A stretch of 64,000 nt of DNA from Tenrec ecaudatus. Its lineage: Eukaryota; Chordata; Mammalia; Afrosoricida; Tenrecidae. Under the pieces are notes generated by a model. The model made no database searches, had not been told where the DNA came from, and worked only from the letters and a program-made list of their open reading frames with translations. Both the position numbers and the translations under genes were made by a program. Positions 24,165 through 35,287 of the stretch are shown piece after piece (positions within the stretch are counted from its first letter, which is position 1; every line of letters starts with the position of its first letter). The DNA lies in contig NC_134542.1 of the NCBI RefSeq assembly GCF_050624435.1, positions 14,033,497 through 14,097,496 on the forward strand, in the 5' to 3' direction.

Positions 24165-24480
24165 GTTAGGAGCCATCACGTCGGTTTTGTCTCGCAGCCA
24201 CTCTGTGTCCAACAGCACAAAGCACTGCTGGGTCCTGTGCCATTCTCACACATTCTAGGTGTGAGCCCATTGTTGCAGCCACTGTGTCAATCCAGCTCCT
24301 TATGAGCCTTCATTTTCTCTGTTGGCTCTTCGTTTTACCAAGATGGATGTCCTTCCCGTGTTTTGTCTCGCCTGATGACATGACCAAAGTACGTAAGGAC
24401 TTGAGTGACCTGCCTGAAGCACACCATCTTTGCATCTAGGAGCATTCTGGCGGCACTCATACTACTCCCAAGGCATTGAA
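24165..24480 (-). mobile_element. RTE LINE 3' fragment
   Basis: Minus-strand RTE 3' end with 'ccattgttgcagccactgtg', 'tgatgacatgaccaaagtac' and 'aggagcattctggcggcac'. Confidence 0.85.
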
Positions 24481-25372
24481 AGTGGAACTTTCAAATAATA
24501 CTAAACGTCACCGAGAAGAACGGATGGTATCTATAAAATGAACCATTTGCCTACTTCAATCCTTATTATATTTTGGATTCTTTAAAAAGAAGTTTGGATG
24601 GTGATGAGATAACTTTCTTTTGTAATTACTCATTAAAGAAATATATTTTGTCTAAAGGCTCTAAACACTAGGAAAATGACTGTCTGGCAGTATTTCATTT
24701 TAGAGCAATAACCTCAATTGGAACACACGATATTTCCATGTGGCTCATTTTACATGTTACAGTTACTGAAATTACTTGTAAGATAATCTCAACAATCTAT
24801 TTTAGTACCGTATAGAGCGTGTATTCCCACTGCAAAATAAAAACTGGTTGCTTATTATGCTAATGTGATATTTACAAAAGCCGTCGCCATGGTTTCCAGC
24901 TCAAAATCCCTCAGAGCCTTAAGACTTGGTCAATGAAAAGTCACTCTTAAATATGAAACTCTTCATATTAAAATAACAACAATTTCTTTAAATAGTAGAA
25001 AAATATTTCAAGGAGTAGTATTTTGGAGAGTGGAAATATAGCAAATATATTGATTGCAAAGACAGATTGAAATAATAGCACTGGTTGCCTGCTAAATTGT
25101 AGCAATTTGATCATTAGCAAAGTATACATTTTTATGTAGAAAACATTTCATTAAATAATATTTATATTATATTTCATACATAACTCTATATTTTTATAAT
25201 AATCAGCATTAATCTGAGCAAAGATTTTGTTTTGTACCTAGATAGTCTTTCTTTGTGATATTATGTTTGTCTTCCAGGTTGCTTTTGTTCAATTACATTT
25301 ATACTATTTCAGGCTGTTAACACTTTGAAACAATTCAAGATTTCTGTACAGAGAATTTTGTTTAACTTCTGG
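24481..25372. other. Unique AT-rich DNA with an octamer-like and X-box-like site
   Basis: No coding frame or repeat recognised. At 24856-24896 an octamer-like 'tatgctaatgtg' is followed by 'gtcgccatggtttc', close to the RFX-type X-box. This could be a conserved regulatory element, but the sequence alone does not prove it. Confidence 0.4.
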
Positions 25373-25584
25373 TCAGTTTATGATTATGAGGTGGCTTGCA
25401 TGTTGCTAAGAGGTGGGAAGATATGCTACTAGTATTTCAAATAACAGCAGAGTCACCCATGGTGAATTGGTTTTAGCAGAACTTGAGATTAAGATAGACT
25501 AGAGAAAAAAAAGCCTAGTGATCTATTTCTAAAAAGAATCCATTGAAAACTTATGAATCATACCAGAGCATTGTCTGACTAACT
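25373..25584 (+). mobile_element. RTE LINE 5' end fragment
   Basis: Matches the RTE 5' region of the 13.98-kb copy: 'gaggtggcttgcatgttgct', 'aacagcagagtcacccatgg', 'gcagaacttgagattaag', then 'agagcattgtctgac'. It stops where the TA-type MITE starts. Confidence 0.8.
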
Positions 25585-25665
25585 TACTGTATATACTCGA
25601 GTATTAGCTGACCGGAATATCAGCCGAGGACCTAATTTTACCAGAAAAGTGGCATAAAACAATCT
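25585..25665. mobile_element. Short TIR element, second copy (one end)
   Basis: 'tactgtatatactcgagta' followed by 'tcagccgaggacctaatttt' matches the element at 6861-6979 read in reverse. Only one end is recognisable. Confidence 0.6.
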
Positions 25666-25923
25666 GTACACAGCAAACTACCCTTCCATCCCCGAAGGTA
25701 GAAACACTGGTACCATTCCCTCCCCCCATCCCCAAAATCATTAGGCTACCATAACTAGAGATAATTTTCTCCCCGTAGTAGATCAGTTCATCAAACCAAC
25801 TCTCTAGAGGTAGGAAGATAGCAAAGATATAATCAGTATCTCTCAGTTAATTTTATTACAGTTGATTTTGAGGTGCTGGTTAATTTGATGATTGTGAATT
25901 ATCTTGAAAGAATCAGTCGAGTT

Positions 25924-26147
25924 CATACATTCTCAACAGCAGTGCCATCACAAAAGGGCTATAATTTGTTGTCAGTAAAATTATACTTTTGTGTATAAAG
26001 CACGAATGCATGTATACGATATATAGTAAGAATACTAAGACTGTACCTGGGCTCTATTAAAATTCTACGGGGAGGATTAAGTAGGGGGGGGTCTATCATG
26101 GCTCCTTAAGGGGATATTAGTGAAGGGGAAAAAGTTGAGAAGTACTG
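25924..26147. mobile_element. hAT-type MITE
   Basis: A 224-bp element with imperfect inverted ends: left 'catacattctcaac', right 'gttgagaagtactg'. The flanks gtcgagtt (25916-25923) and ctctagtt (26148-26155) match at 6 of 8 bases, the 8-bp length typical of hAT transposition. No coding capacity. The family is not identified. Confidence 0.65.
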
Positions 26148-26206
26148 CTCTAGTTGCATGGAAAGAGTCCTATGAAGCATGTGTGTTTGCACGACTCATG
26201 ACTCAC

Positions 26207-26325
26207 CGCAACTCCAAACTGTGCCATCAGGTTGGTTCCAGCTTATTGTGACCGTCTGAGACAGAGCAGAGCTGCTCCCTGTGGTTTTCCAAAGCCAAAT
26301 CGTCACAGGAGTAGATGCATTATCC
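26207..26325 (-). mobile_element. AfroSINE, 3' half
   Basis: Minus-strand AfroSINE tail and body: 'gccatcaggttggttccagc', 'gagcagagctgctccctg', 'ttttccaaagcc'. Confidence 0.65.
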
Positions 26326-26524
26326 TTCACCCATGGAGAAGATAGTCATAATTATAAAGTTTCCAGTGATGTCTTAGTACTTTAATGGTTACTAATACTG
26401 GCTTTATGTTCTGCTTTCTTTGGTTGGCTGCTGTTCATTGTCTCTACTGCACAACTGTGATATCAGTAGGTTAAATTAGCTTAGCTATTATAAGTCTAAG
26501 AAATTATAGATTGACTTCAAATAT

Positions 26525-26995
26525 TCTGCTAGGGTGGTTGTCTAGGAAAACAAAACCAGTGACCCTCATATATGTGTGAGAAGAAACTATATATCAAAAA
26601 GTAACTTAATATCAAGAAAGCATCCCAACCTAGTCCACCTCACGTCCCTAGGTCCAATGCTAGTCGGGGGTCCTCTTCAGACTCCTGTTGCTGCAGGCCA
26701 GTGGCTCTGAAAGGGGAAGTGTGAAGCAGGAAAACCACTGGCTGGTGGGTTCAGAGTCTCATGGCTCCCAAGTCTGTGGGAAGATGGCAGGGCAACAACT
26801 CCCAGGGGTGAGCGGCCCGCATGGGGCTGCCACTGGAGATAGACACGTAGTCCCAGTGAGTGGACAGAAGAGGGGCTCTCAGTATCTCTCTTACACAAAG
26901 GCCCCACCTCACAGGAGGCATCTTCAGTTACCTAATGGACAGGTTGGACCCCACGCCCCCACAAGTGTAAGTTGACGTCCAATCTAACTACCACA
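26525..26995 (-). mobile_element. Solo LTR, ERVL/MLT2-like, family 2
   Basis: 471 bp from 'tctgctagggtgg' to 'ctaactaccaca', flanked by exact AATAT duplications (26520-26524 and 26996-27000). It shares with the copies at 33651, 38106 and 60504 'gcatcccaacc', 'cctcttcagactc' and the CA-end 'actaccaca'. The TG start is mutated to TC. No internal viral genes. Confidence 0.85.
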
Positions 26996-27000
26996 AATAT

Positions 27001-29544
27001 CTTTTAATAGCTGAAACTTTAGTTAAACATCTACGATTTTAAATTCAATGTTAGATGAAAGATAGTAATATAAGAAACATTTAAGAGAGGCCTCATCTTT
27101 TTCTTTGCTAGCTATATGTTGGTTATTATTAAATAGGTATTTGTTAAACAAGTTTTAGTAAAAGAAAAACTCTCAATAAAACAGATTGCCCCAATTGCTG
27201 TAAAAATGGATTCAGATATCCCAATCATCGTGATGATAGTTCAGAGCAGGAAATACTTTGTTCTCTTATAAGTTAAGTCACCATGAGGCAGAACAATTTC
27301 AAGGCAACTAACAACAGATAATAACAATGCGTATAATACGTACACATTCAGAGATAAAAAAGTGAACAATTTCTCCCTATCTTTATGAGGAAGGAGAAAT
27401 GACCTTGACATCCTTATTAGTCAATTAATTACAATTCATATAATGTTTACAGGATGGAAGAGTAAAGACAAATACATTATACGAGAGCCTCTGTGATAGG
27501 GAAATGGTCTTGTCGGGGATTTAAAATAATTTATTTCAAAACAATACTTTTCACTTGTGGTCTAAAGATGTAAAGATCATGGGCAAGGGGTGGCTAGTCA
27601 GGAGAAGTAAATATGTAAGGACTCTGCACAGTCATGAGCTCAGTTTGGGGAGGACTCAAAAGCCACTGGTGTGGCTAGAGAGATGGTAGAAGAAGACAAA
27701 TATGATGTGTGGCTGGCGGGCAAGATGCCATGTCATACATGGGACTGGTGGCAGTTATAAATATGGGGGGAAATGTTCAAAGATCAATAGTGATTTTACT
27801 GTTTTAAGTAAGGATTGAATTCATGTGATATACTATAGAAAGGAGCCCCAATGATGTAGTGAGACCCCAGCTGCCATGTGGGAGACAGATACTTCTTTGC
27901 ATTCTGGTGAAAATGTCCAGTCCCAGAAACTCACACGGGCAGTTCTCTGTTCTATATGATCACCACGAGTAATAACCAGCTCAAGGGCAAGGAGAGATAC
28001 TATAGAAGGGTGAGAGACTTGACATAGGCAACAGTAAAAAGAATTTTCATCAGAGAGTTGGGTGGTTACAGTAGATATGAAGTTGGATTTAGAAATTGGA
28101 GGCTGACTAGATATAGAAGGTGAAGAAGGAGTGAGCAGCTGAGTAAATGGTAAAGTCATTCCTTCAGATTGCCATCCCTGGCATCCACTGGGAAAGAGCC
28201 AGATTCTAGAAGATCCAGATTGGGCATGGTGTGGGTAGATGGGCATAGAATGAGATTAGAAATTCAGTTCTAAACACATGGAGTTTGAAGTGTTCATTAA
28301 ATGTTTAAGTGGAAAAGTTGCATAGGCAATTGATATACCACTTGGGAAGACTTAAAACTTTGATCTATGTCAAAATTTGATGTACATAATTAAACAACTG
28401 ACCTTTCCTGGCAGCAGCATCTTAAAATCCATTGTCCTGCAGATGTGAAAATATTAATGTATTTAAATCAAAACTGGCATTGTTCCAGAGCTTAGCAGCA
28501 TTGCAAGCCACCACGATATGACAAACTGACAGACAAGTGGTGAATGGGTGAGTGAGCCTTGGACAAAATGTAAGGGAAGAAGACAAGTAGAACTAAGAGT
28601 GGGCCTTTAATTATTCCAATATGAAAAGTTTGGCAAAATAAACAACAATTGACAGATGATGCTGGAAAGCCCAAGAGTGTTGAATCACCAGAGAAGAAAA
28701 TAGTTCAGGATGAGAGGTGTTACTCAGATGTAATGCTGATGAAATTTCAAGTAATCTAAAAATGGCAACACAGCCATTGCATTGAATGCCCGGGGCCTTT
28801 CTTATGAAGTTCTACTTTAAAGGAGTTAGCTGGAGTAGGGTAAAGTCTATAGAAAGGAGGGAGAGAAACAGAAATAACAAGCATAGACACCTGAGCTGTG
28901 AGGACCAAGGAGAGAGGATGCAGTTGCTGGAGAGCAAAGTAGGGTGAAGGAGGAGGGGCCTGATGCTAAGGGAAGGTGGAAGGGAAAGAGCGCAGCTGGG
29001 ACATGAAGAAGCAGTCTTCACAGGTGTAACGGGAACAAAGAAGTTAAAGAAGAGGGGAAACTTATTATGTTTTTAATCTTGATGGCGTGACTTTGAGGAA
29101 GTTCCTAGGTTGGAAATACCATTCTTAAAATAACAAGTAAAAATCAAGAACATGCTCAAATCCTGCTACAGTATACGTAAATTTCTCTCTTTCTTCTTGT
29201 AGAACAAATCCAAAAAGACATCTACGCAATTCCCCTCATCTACTTCCAATCCAGCTAACCCAACAAGTATTTCACTCTCACTGTACCTGTCTATTTATAA
29301 TATTTAGTATTTATTTTTTAACCAAAGTCCTATCTTATAAGGAGGAAACAATACTTTTAGGTTTCTAATGTAAAGCTATGTCACTGACATGATGATGTCT
29401 TCCAGACATGAGGTGCCAATCTAAATTCTTGGTGAATAAATTCTCATTATTTATAAAGATTGTACTAGTTTTGCTCCTTTGGGTTCAGTCACTACAAGTT
29501 CACTGCCTGAGATAATCACATGTCCTTCTGGTTTTGTTACGGGT
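27001..29544. other. Mostly unassigned; short RTE tail and possible ancient repeat
   Basis: 27275-27322 ends in 'ggcaactaacaacag' and looks like an RTE 3' end. 28240-29050 is purine-rich on the plus strand and in places ('aaataacaagcatagacacc') resembles an old mammalian interspersed repeat I cannot name. A 137-codon minus-strand open frame (27833-28246) has no recognisable domain and I do not call it a gene. Confidence 0.35.
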
Positions 29545-30200
29545 GCTGTCGTTAGGTGTCATTGTCAATTCAAACGCATAGTGACTCGATGTCCAACAGA
29601 CCAGTCTCTCACCGCCCTCACCCTTGTTCTTGTATTTGATCCCATCATTGCAGACACTGTGTCAATCCACCTTATCAAGGAACCTCTTGTTTTTTTTTCT
29701 GCCCATTGACTTTACTAAGCATGATGTCATCTTCGAGAGACTGGTCTCTCCTGATAGCATGTCCAAAGCACTTGAGACAGAGCCTCACAGTCCTTGCCTC
29801 TAAGGAACACTCTGGCTGTACTTCTAAGACGGTCTGTTGGTTCTTTCGGAAGTCCATAGTACATTAAATATTCTTCCCAAGCACCCTAATTCGAAACATC
29901 AATTCTTCTTCAGTCTTCCTTATTCAATACCCAACTGGTTGATAAGGTGATTGAAAAGATCTCATCTTAGGTCAGGTGCACTAAATCCTCAACGTAACAT
30001 CCTTGCCTTTCAACACTTCAAAGGGGTCTTGGCCAAATGATTTCCCCAATGCAATGCATTGTTTGATCAATTCTCTGACAATGTCACCCTTGTCTCCATT
30101 TATCATGCTGCTACCTATTGGTCTAGTTGTGGGGTGTTTGCTTTTCTTCACACTGAGTTTTAATATCCGCACCAAAGCCTGCAATCCATGATCTGCATCA
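29545..30200 (-). mobile_element. RTE LINE 3' fragment
   Basis: Minus-strand RTE from the 3' end inward: 'cagacactgtgtcaatccac', 'gagagactggtctctcctga', 'ctctaaggaacactctgg', 'gcaatgcattgtttgatca' and 'tatcatgctgctacctattg'. Stops and indels throughout. Confidence 0.88.
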
Positions 30201-30929
30201 CACAAGGGTGCTGAGCAAAAATGTGATCCCGGCAGGGACAAGCCTGACCATTTTTCTTCCCTGTATTTGTGTCTACATAGGTGTCAAGGATTAGATAACA
30301 ATTTAATGGGAGGGTAAAAATTCCTTCAGGGATTAATTTAATTGAAATGTCAAAAGATTGAAGGAGCTTTTTTTTAGACACGTTTTGATAGAAGATTTAA
30401 AAATATGATTGGAGTGAATTCTTGCTGCGTGACTGCAGGGCAGAAGCGATAAAGGTCAAAGGGTAGTAGTGCTTCCAGAAACTGGCAGGCTTTAGAGGGC
30501 TTTCTCGGTTTCTCATCTTGCTCCAGGAGAGAATCGTATCCTTTTTCTACGGAGATAATCAGATAATGCTCAGATCTGAGTCACCATGCCATAGATATCT
30601 CTAGGTCAGGAGTGTGACATGGACACATACGGAAGTTTGGACAGAAATGTCCCTCCTATTCCAGATTTGGTGGTGTATCTAACCATATTAGCCATGATAA
30701 AATTGGCGTATGATAAAATACCTTATGTATTGTGAATTATGTAGGATGTTCACAATGTTGCTCCCGGGCACCATCAGCTAGGCTCTAGCACGTGGCATCC
30801 TTTTGTCCAATAGAAAGAAATGCTGCTGGACTCCACAGCATTCCCAGGATGGCGGGCATGCTAAGTCCAGTGTTGCCTGTTTACCCAGGCACTCTCCGTC
30901 CAGCACGACATCGCACAATAGCCTCTTGT
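30201..30929. other. Unassigned
   Basis: No coding signal. The part from about 30745 may be a strongly diverged RTE-derived SINE body leading into the RTE 5'-end fragment that follows, but I cannot support it base by base. Confidence 0.3.
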
Positions 30930-31110
30930 TACAGAGGTGATTGTCATTGATTAGTTTTCAGAAGTGGATCACCAGTACTTTCTTTCTAACCTTAATCATA
31001 AAGCTGTATTGAGACCTGGCTACCCTGGTAAGCCTTTTGGTATTTGAAATATTAATGATATGACTTCCAACATCATATCACAGGCAATCAAGCACAAGAA
31101 GACAAACTAA
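30930..31110 (-). mobile_element. RTE 5'-end fragment
   Basis: Reverse of the RTE 5' region: 'gattagttttcagaagtgga', 'gcttttgg'-like spacing before 'tatttgaaatattaatgata', and 'atgacttccaacatcatatc'. The order matches the start of the 13.98-kb RTE read in reverse. Confidence 0.6.
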
Positions 31111-31164
31111 GGGGAAGATGGTCAATTCACAAACAAAAGACACGGTATTTTCAATAAAATGGCA

Positions 31165-31225
31165 AGTTTAAAATGCTTAGTATAGAACCTGATACATAGA
31201 GATTATTCATTGAATGGTAACTTTG
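31165..31225 (+). mobile_element. MIR 3' end-like fragment
   Basis: 'aaatgcttagtatagaacct' followed by 'gatacatag ... ttattcattgaatgg' resembles the MIR 3' end. Short. Confidence 0.45.
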
Positions 31226-31904
31226 AGGAAGAAGAATCAAATAACTTTAAAAAGGCAGTTGTAAGAAAATTGGAAACTGCTTTGATAGTAAAAAGTCAGA
31301 GAAGTTGTATCGATTTTTCCATCACAATGCACCTGCTCATCCATGAAGGGAAACAATGGCTGCCCTATTGGAATTTTCTTGGGAAACCTAAGCCCCATCA
31401 ACCTCACAGACACATAAAACCTTCCTGAGGAAGAAATGGCATTGCTATGAACTGATGACTTAGAGGATAATATCAGCATAAATGAATAAACCTTCTCATC
31501 AAAAATAAACAGGAAGGCAATAGCAAACTGAAAAATGCTAAAACCACAGCACAAAGGAAATGCTAAGAAAATAGACAAACAAAATGGTCAAGCACAGAGA
31601 ATATTAATGAACAATGAAATCATGAGAACCAGACAGCATAATGACAGAAATAAATGCATACCTATCAATAATGAGACTGAACGAAAACGAATGATCTGCC
31701 CAGTGAAGAGGCAGAGAGTAACAGAATAGTTTAGGAAAAATGGCCCATCAATCTACTACCTACAAGAGACATACCTGAGACACAAAGACAAACATAGATG
31801 AACAGTCAATAGATTGAAAAAACATATATACAATCGGAAAAGAGCAGAAGTGACAATATAAATTTCTGATGAAATAAACTTCAAGGAACAACCAGTAAAA
31901 GAGG

Positions 31905-32165
31905 TAAAGAAGGCCAACCCATTGTTACTAAGGGCCCTCAAGTCAGTTCCAACTAAAAGGCCCCTGTGGACAACAGCAAGAAGCAGTGCCCAGTCCCCCA
32001 TGGTCTTCATAATGGCTGTTAACTGGATTAACACAATGGGCTCATTGTTGCACTCACTGGGTCAGCCCCCTTGTCCAGGGTCTTCCTCTTTTCTGCTGCC
32101 CCTCTACTTTACCAAGGATGATGTCCGTCTCTAGAGACAGATCTCTCCTGACAGCGCTTCCAGAT
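31905..32165 (-). mobile_element. RTE LINE 3' end inserted in L1
   Basis: Minus-strand RTE 3' end: 'gggccctcaagtcagttcc', 'tcattgttgcactcactggg', 'aaggatgatgtccgtctcta', 'gatctctcctgacagcg'. L1 endonuclease-region sequence continues on both sides. Confidence 0.8.
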
Positions 32166-32635
32166 AACTATCTGGGCATCCAGTAAATAGCCCCCAAATA
32201 ATCAACCAACTTTAACAGAAAAGAGAATAGCTCCACAATACTAGCAGCAGACGTTAACAAACCACGTCTCATAAAGAACAGGGCAGCTAAAAGAAACTCA
32301 ACAAAGACTCAGAGGAACTGAACGTAATCCAGTCAGCCAATCTGACCGCGTAGCCATTTACAGAACACTTCAACCAGCAACGGCCCAATGTATATGCTTT
32401 CCTAGCACGCATGCAACATTCTCCAAAATAGACCACATGGGGGACCACAAAGCAGTCCTCAATAAAATTTAAAAACATAGAAGTACTATAAAGCATCTCC
32501 TCAAGCCCCAACACTCTAAAACTAGAACTCAACAATACAGACATCATAGAGAGAAATGCAATACATGGATACAGAATAACAACTTCTCTGAAAGATACTG
32601 GTGAAAGGAGAGATAAAATTTTAAATGAAAAATTC

Positions 32636-32830
32636 CTTCAATTAAAGTATTGTAGCTCTTAGTAATAAGGCCTTTGTCTGCTGTGTCATTGCTAAAGATG
32701 TTTTCCCAGTTGGTGGGCTCTCTTATTACTCCCTTGGTGAATTCTTTCAATGCACACAGGTGATTTATCTTCAGTATATCCCATTTATCTATTTGTGACT
32801 CCTCTGTATTTGTATATTTCCCTATATCTG
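32636..32830 (-). mobile_element. L1 3' region in inverted orientation
   Basis: 'aggcctttgtctgctgtgtc' and 'gttttcccagttggtgggct' read as the reverse complement of the L1 ORF2 C-terminal/3' area, whereas the flanking L1 blocks are on the plus strand. This may be a 5'-inversion made during insertion or a second L1. Confidence 0.6.
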
Positions 32831-33159
32831 ATAGCCTATGATGTGTGGCAGCAGACTAGGGCACTGACCCACCCAAGGGGAGGGTATTGTTTGTATCTGT
32901 GTGTCTGATCAGAGCACACAGGAGCAAATGAATGGGGAGGAAAAGAGAGTGGAGCACATCCTGGCCCACCAGCCCTGGAGAATGATATCCCCACTCCAAA
33001 CAGCCAATGTACAGAGTGGACCATATGGCTGATCCCCTATGAGAAACGATGTCCCTAGCTGACCCATGGCCCTAAGAGGGACAACACTGGAGACTCAGTG
33101 TCAGGATTGACCCAATCTGACCCCACACCACCCAGGCAAAACACTAAGGGCGTGTGCCA
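32831..33159. other. Unassigned block between L1 pieces
   Basis: Mixed-composition sequence ('ctgtgtgtctgatcagagca', 'gccctggagaatgatatccc') that does not match the other L1 blocks here. It may be a lineage-specific L1 untranslated region. Confidence 0.35.
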
Positions 33160-33416
33160 CAATATATCAAAATAATAATAATATAGCATGACCAAGTGGG
33201 ATCCATACCAAGCAGACAAGAATGATTTAATATTAGAAAAAACAATCAACATAATTCATCATGTATATAAAATCAAGGGGGGAAATCACATGATTGTATC
33301 AATCTACATAGAAAAGGCATTTGACAAAATCAAACACTTATTCTAATAAGAACAATAGGCAAATACGAATAGAAGGGAAGTTTCTCACCATAATTAAAAG
33401 CATGTGTACAAAGTCA

Positions 33417-34405
33417 TGTGAAAGTCAGACAGTGTACTAGGAAGGACCAAGAGGAACTGACGTTTGTGAACTATGGTGCTGGTGAAGAAAATTGAAAGTT
33501 CCATAAACGTCCAGAAGAACAAACAAATTTACCTTGAGAGAAATACAAACAGAACGCTCCTTAGAATTAAGGATGGCAGACCACACCTAAAGTACAATGG
33601 ACATGTTACCAGAAGAGACCAGTCCCTAGAGGAAGACATGATTAGACATGTGTGTTAGTCTGGGTAGACTAGAGAAACAAATCCATAGGAACTCATATGT
33701 GTATAAGAGAGAGTTTTATATAAAGGGCAAGTGTACCTTAAAAAAGCATCCCAACCCAGTCCAGTCCAAGCCCATAAGTCTGCTATATGCCCTGATGTCT
33801 GATACTGATCTATAAAGTCCTCTTCAGACTCACGAAACACACGCAATGATACCAAATGCAGGCCGATCACAGGTCAGTGGGTAGAAAGTCTTTGGATCCA
33901 GTGGTGTTGTAAGCATCTCAGCGCTGGCAGGGGTCTCCACATGACTTCTCCAGGTCCAGGGTTCTCTGAATGAGGGCTGGTCCATGTAGTTTCTCCTCAA
34001 CAAAGTCTCGCAGGGAGTCAGCCTTGTCAGTAGAGAGTCTCCAAGGAAGTGAAGTAATGAGAGAGCATCTCTCCCACCTCCAAGGAGGAAATACTAGTGT
34101 TTTCCCAGAATCCTCAGGGGAAGGCCTTGCCCACACAGAGGACTCATTGGCTATGACCTGATTGACAGACTAGACTCCACCCCTTCACTATTAATCCTCT
34201 CAAGTCCCAAATTGACACCAGATGATGTAACTAACACAACAAGCAAAAGAGGAAGACTGTCAATGAGATGGATGGTGTAGCGGCGACAGCACTGAGCTCG
34301 AAGGTAACAGTAGTGAGGGCGGTGCAGGCCCAGGCAGTGTTTCAGTCTTTGTACATTGGGATTGTTGTGTGTTGGAACTTACTCAACAGCACCTCACAAC
34401 AAGGA
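33417..34405 (+). mobile_element. RTE 3' end in L1, split by an LTR
   Basis: 33417-33645 carries the RTE 3' blocks 'ggtgctggtgaagaaaattg', 'gaacgctccttagaattaag' and 'gagaccagtccctagagga'. After the LTR, 34244-34405 resumes with 'aagaggaagactgtcaatga' and ends in 'cacctcacaacaa', the RTE terminus. L1 reverse transcriptase sequence lies on both sides, so this is a three-level nest: L1, then RTE, then LTR. Confidence 0.85.
33651..34238 (-). mobile_element. Solo LTR, ERVL/MLT2-like, family 2
   Basis: 588 bp, from 'tgtgttagtctggg' to 'gtaactaacaca', between acatg (33646-33650) and acaag (34239-34243), 4 of 5 bases equal. Contains 'gcatcccaacccagtccag', 'gtcctcttcagactcacg' and 'ggtctccacatgacttctc', shared with the 38106 and 60504 copies. 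It has TG...CA ends and no internal genes. Confidence 0.9.
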
Positions 34406-35112
34406 CACACAACCCCAAAGACTAATGTTAGTATCAATGGAGAGAGACTAAAAGCACTCCTCTAGCAAATGAAAGCCCAAAAGGATGCTCTTTAGTACTC
34501 AGCTCCTACTCAAAATTGCCTCAGAAGTCCCAGTCAGAGCAATAAGACAAGAAAGGGAAATAAAAGGCATCGGAATTGGCAAAGAAAAAAAAATCAACTC
34601 TATTTGCACATAGTGTAATCCTATACATAGAAAATCGCAAAGTCTCCCTATTGGTTTATGTCTCACTCCAGTATTAATAGCACAGTTACTAATAAAAATA
34701 AAAACACAGAGATTAAAATAAAAACACAGAAAAAATCAAATGCTGGCAGGCGAGTAGAGATTGAAACCCTTATATACTGATGGTGGGACTATAAGACAGT
34801 CCAACCACGGTGGGGAAAATGGAAGAAAAGCACTGACTGAGCTAGAAAGGCCACTGTGAGGCATCTCTCCTTCAGTAATGAGAGCTGCGGCAGAAATAGG
34901 TATAAGCACACCTATGTTCGTTGAAGCACCAGTCCCAATAGCAAAACGGTGGAAACAACTTATATACTCATCAGTGGATGCATGTATAAACAACCTATGG
35001 TTGTTTGGCACACACACAATAGAATACAACATTAAAGAATAATGGGCAATCTGTGATTTATCTCACCATGCGCACGAACCTGGAGGACGGTATGCTGAGT
35101 GAAATAAAGTCA

Positions 35113-35287
35113 CTGCCAGGGAGTTGACCCGACTCACAGTGATTGCTGGGCTGGGATTGCTCTTTGGGGTTTCCAAGATTGTAGCCCTTTATGGAATGGA
35201 ACCTGCCCTTTTCTTCACCCCCCTTGGGGGGGCACTTCAAATGCTGACCTTGTAGTTGGCACCCTGCTCGTACCCACACCGCCACCA
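35113..35287 (-). mobile_element. AfroSINE with target-site duplication
   Basis: 175-bp minus-strand AfroSINE ('gactcacagtgattgctggg', 'gggtttccaagattgtagcc', final 'accgccacca'). It is flanked by gtgaaataaagtca (35099-35112) and gtgaaataagtca (35288-35300), equal but for one A. The duplication lies within L1 ORF2-end sequence. The 13-14 bp length fits target-primed reverse transcription. Confidence 0.88.

Noticed and set aside
27833..28246. A 137-codon minus-strand open frame
   Set aside because: Composition follows a purine-rich plus strand and no domain is recognised.
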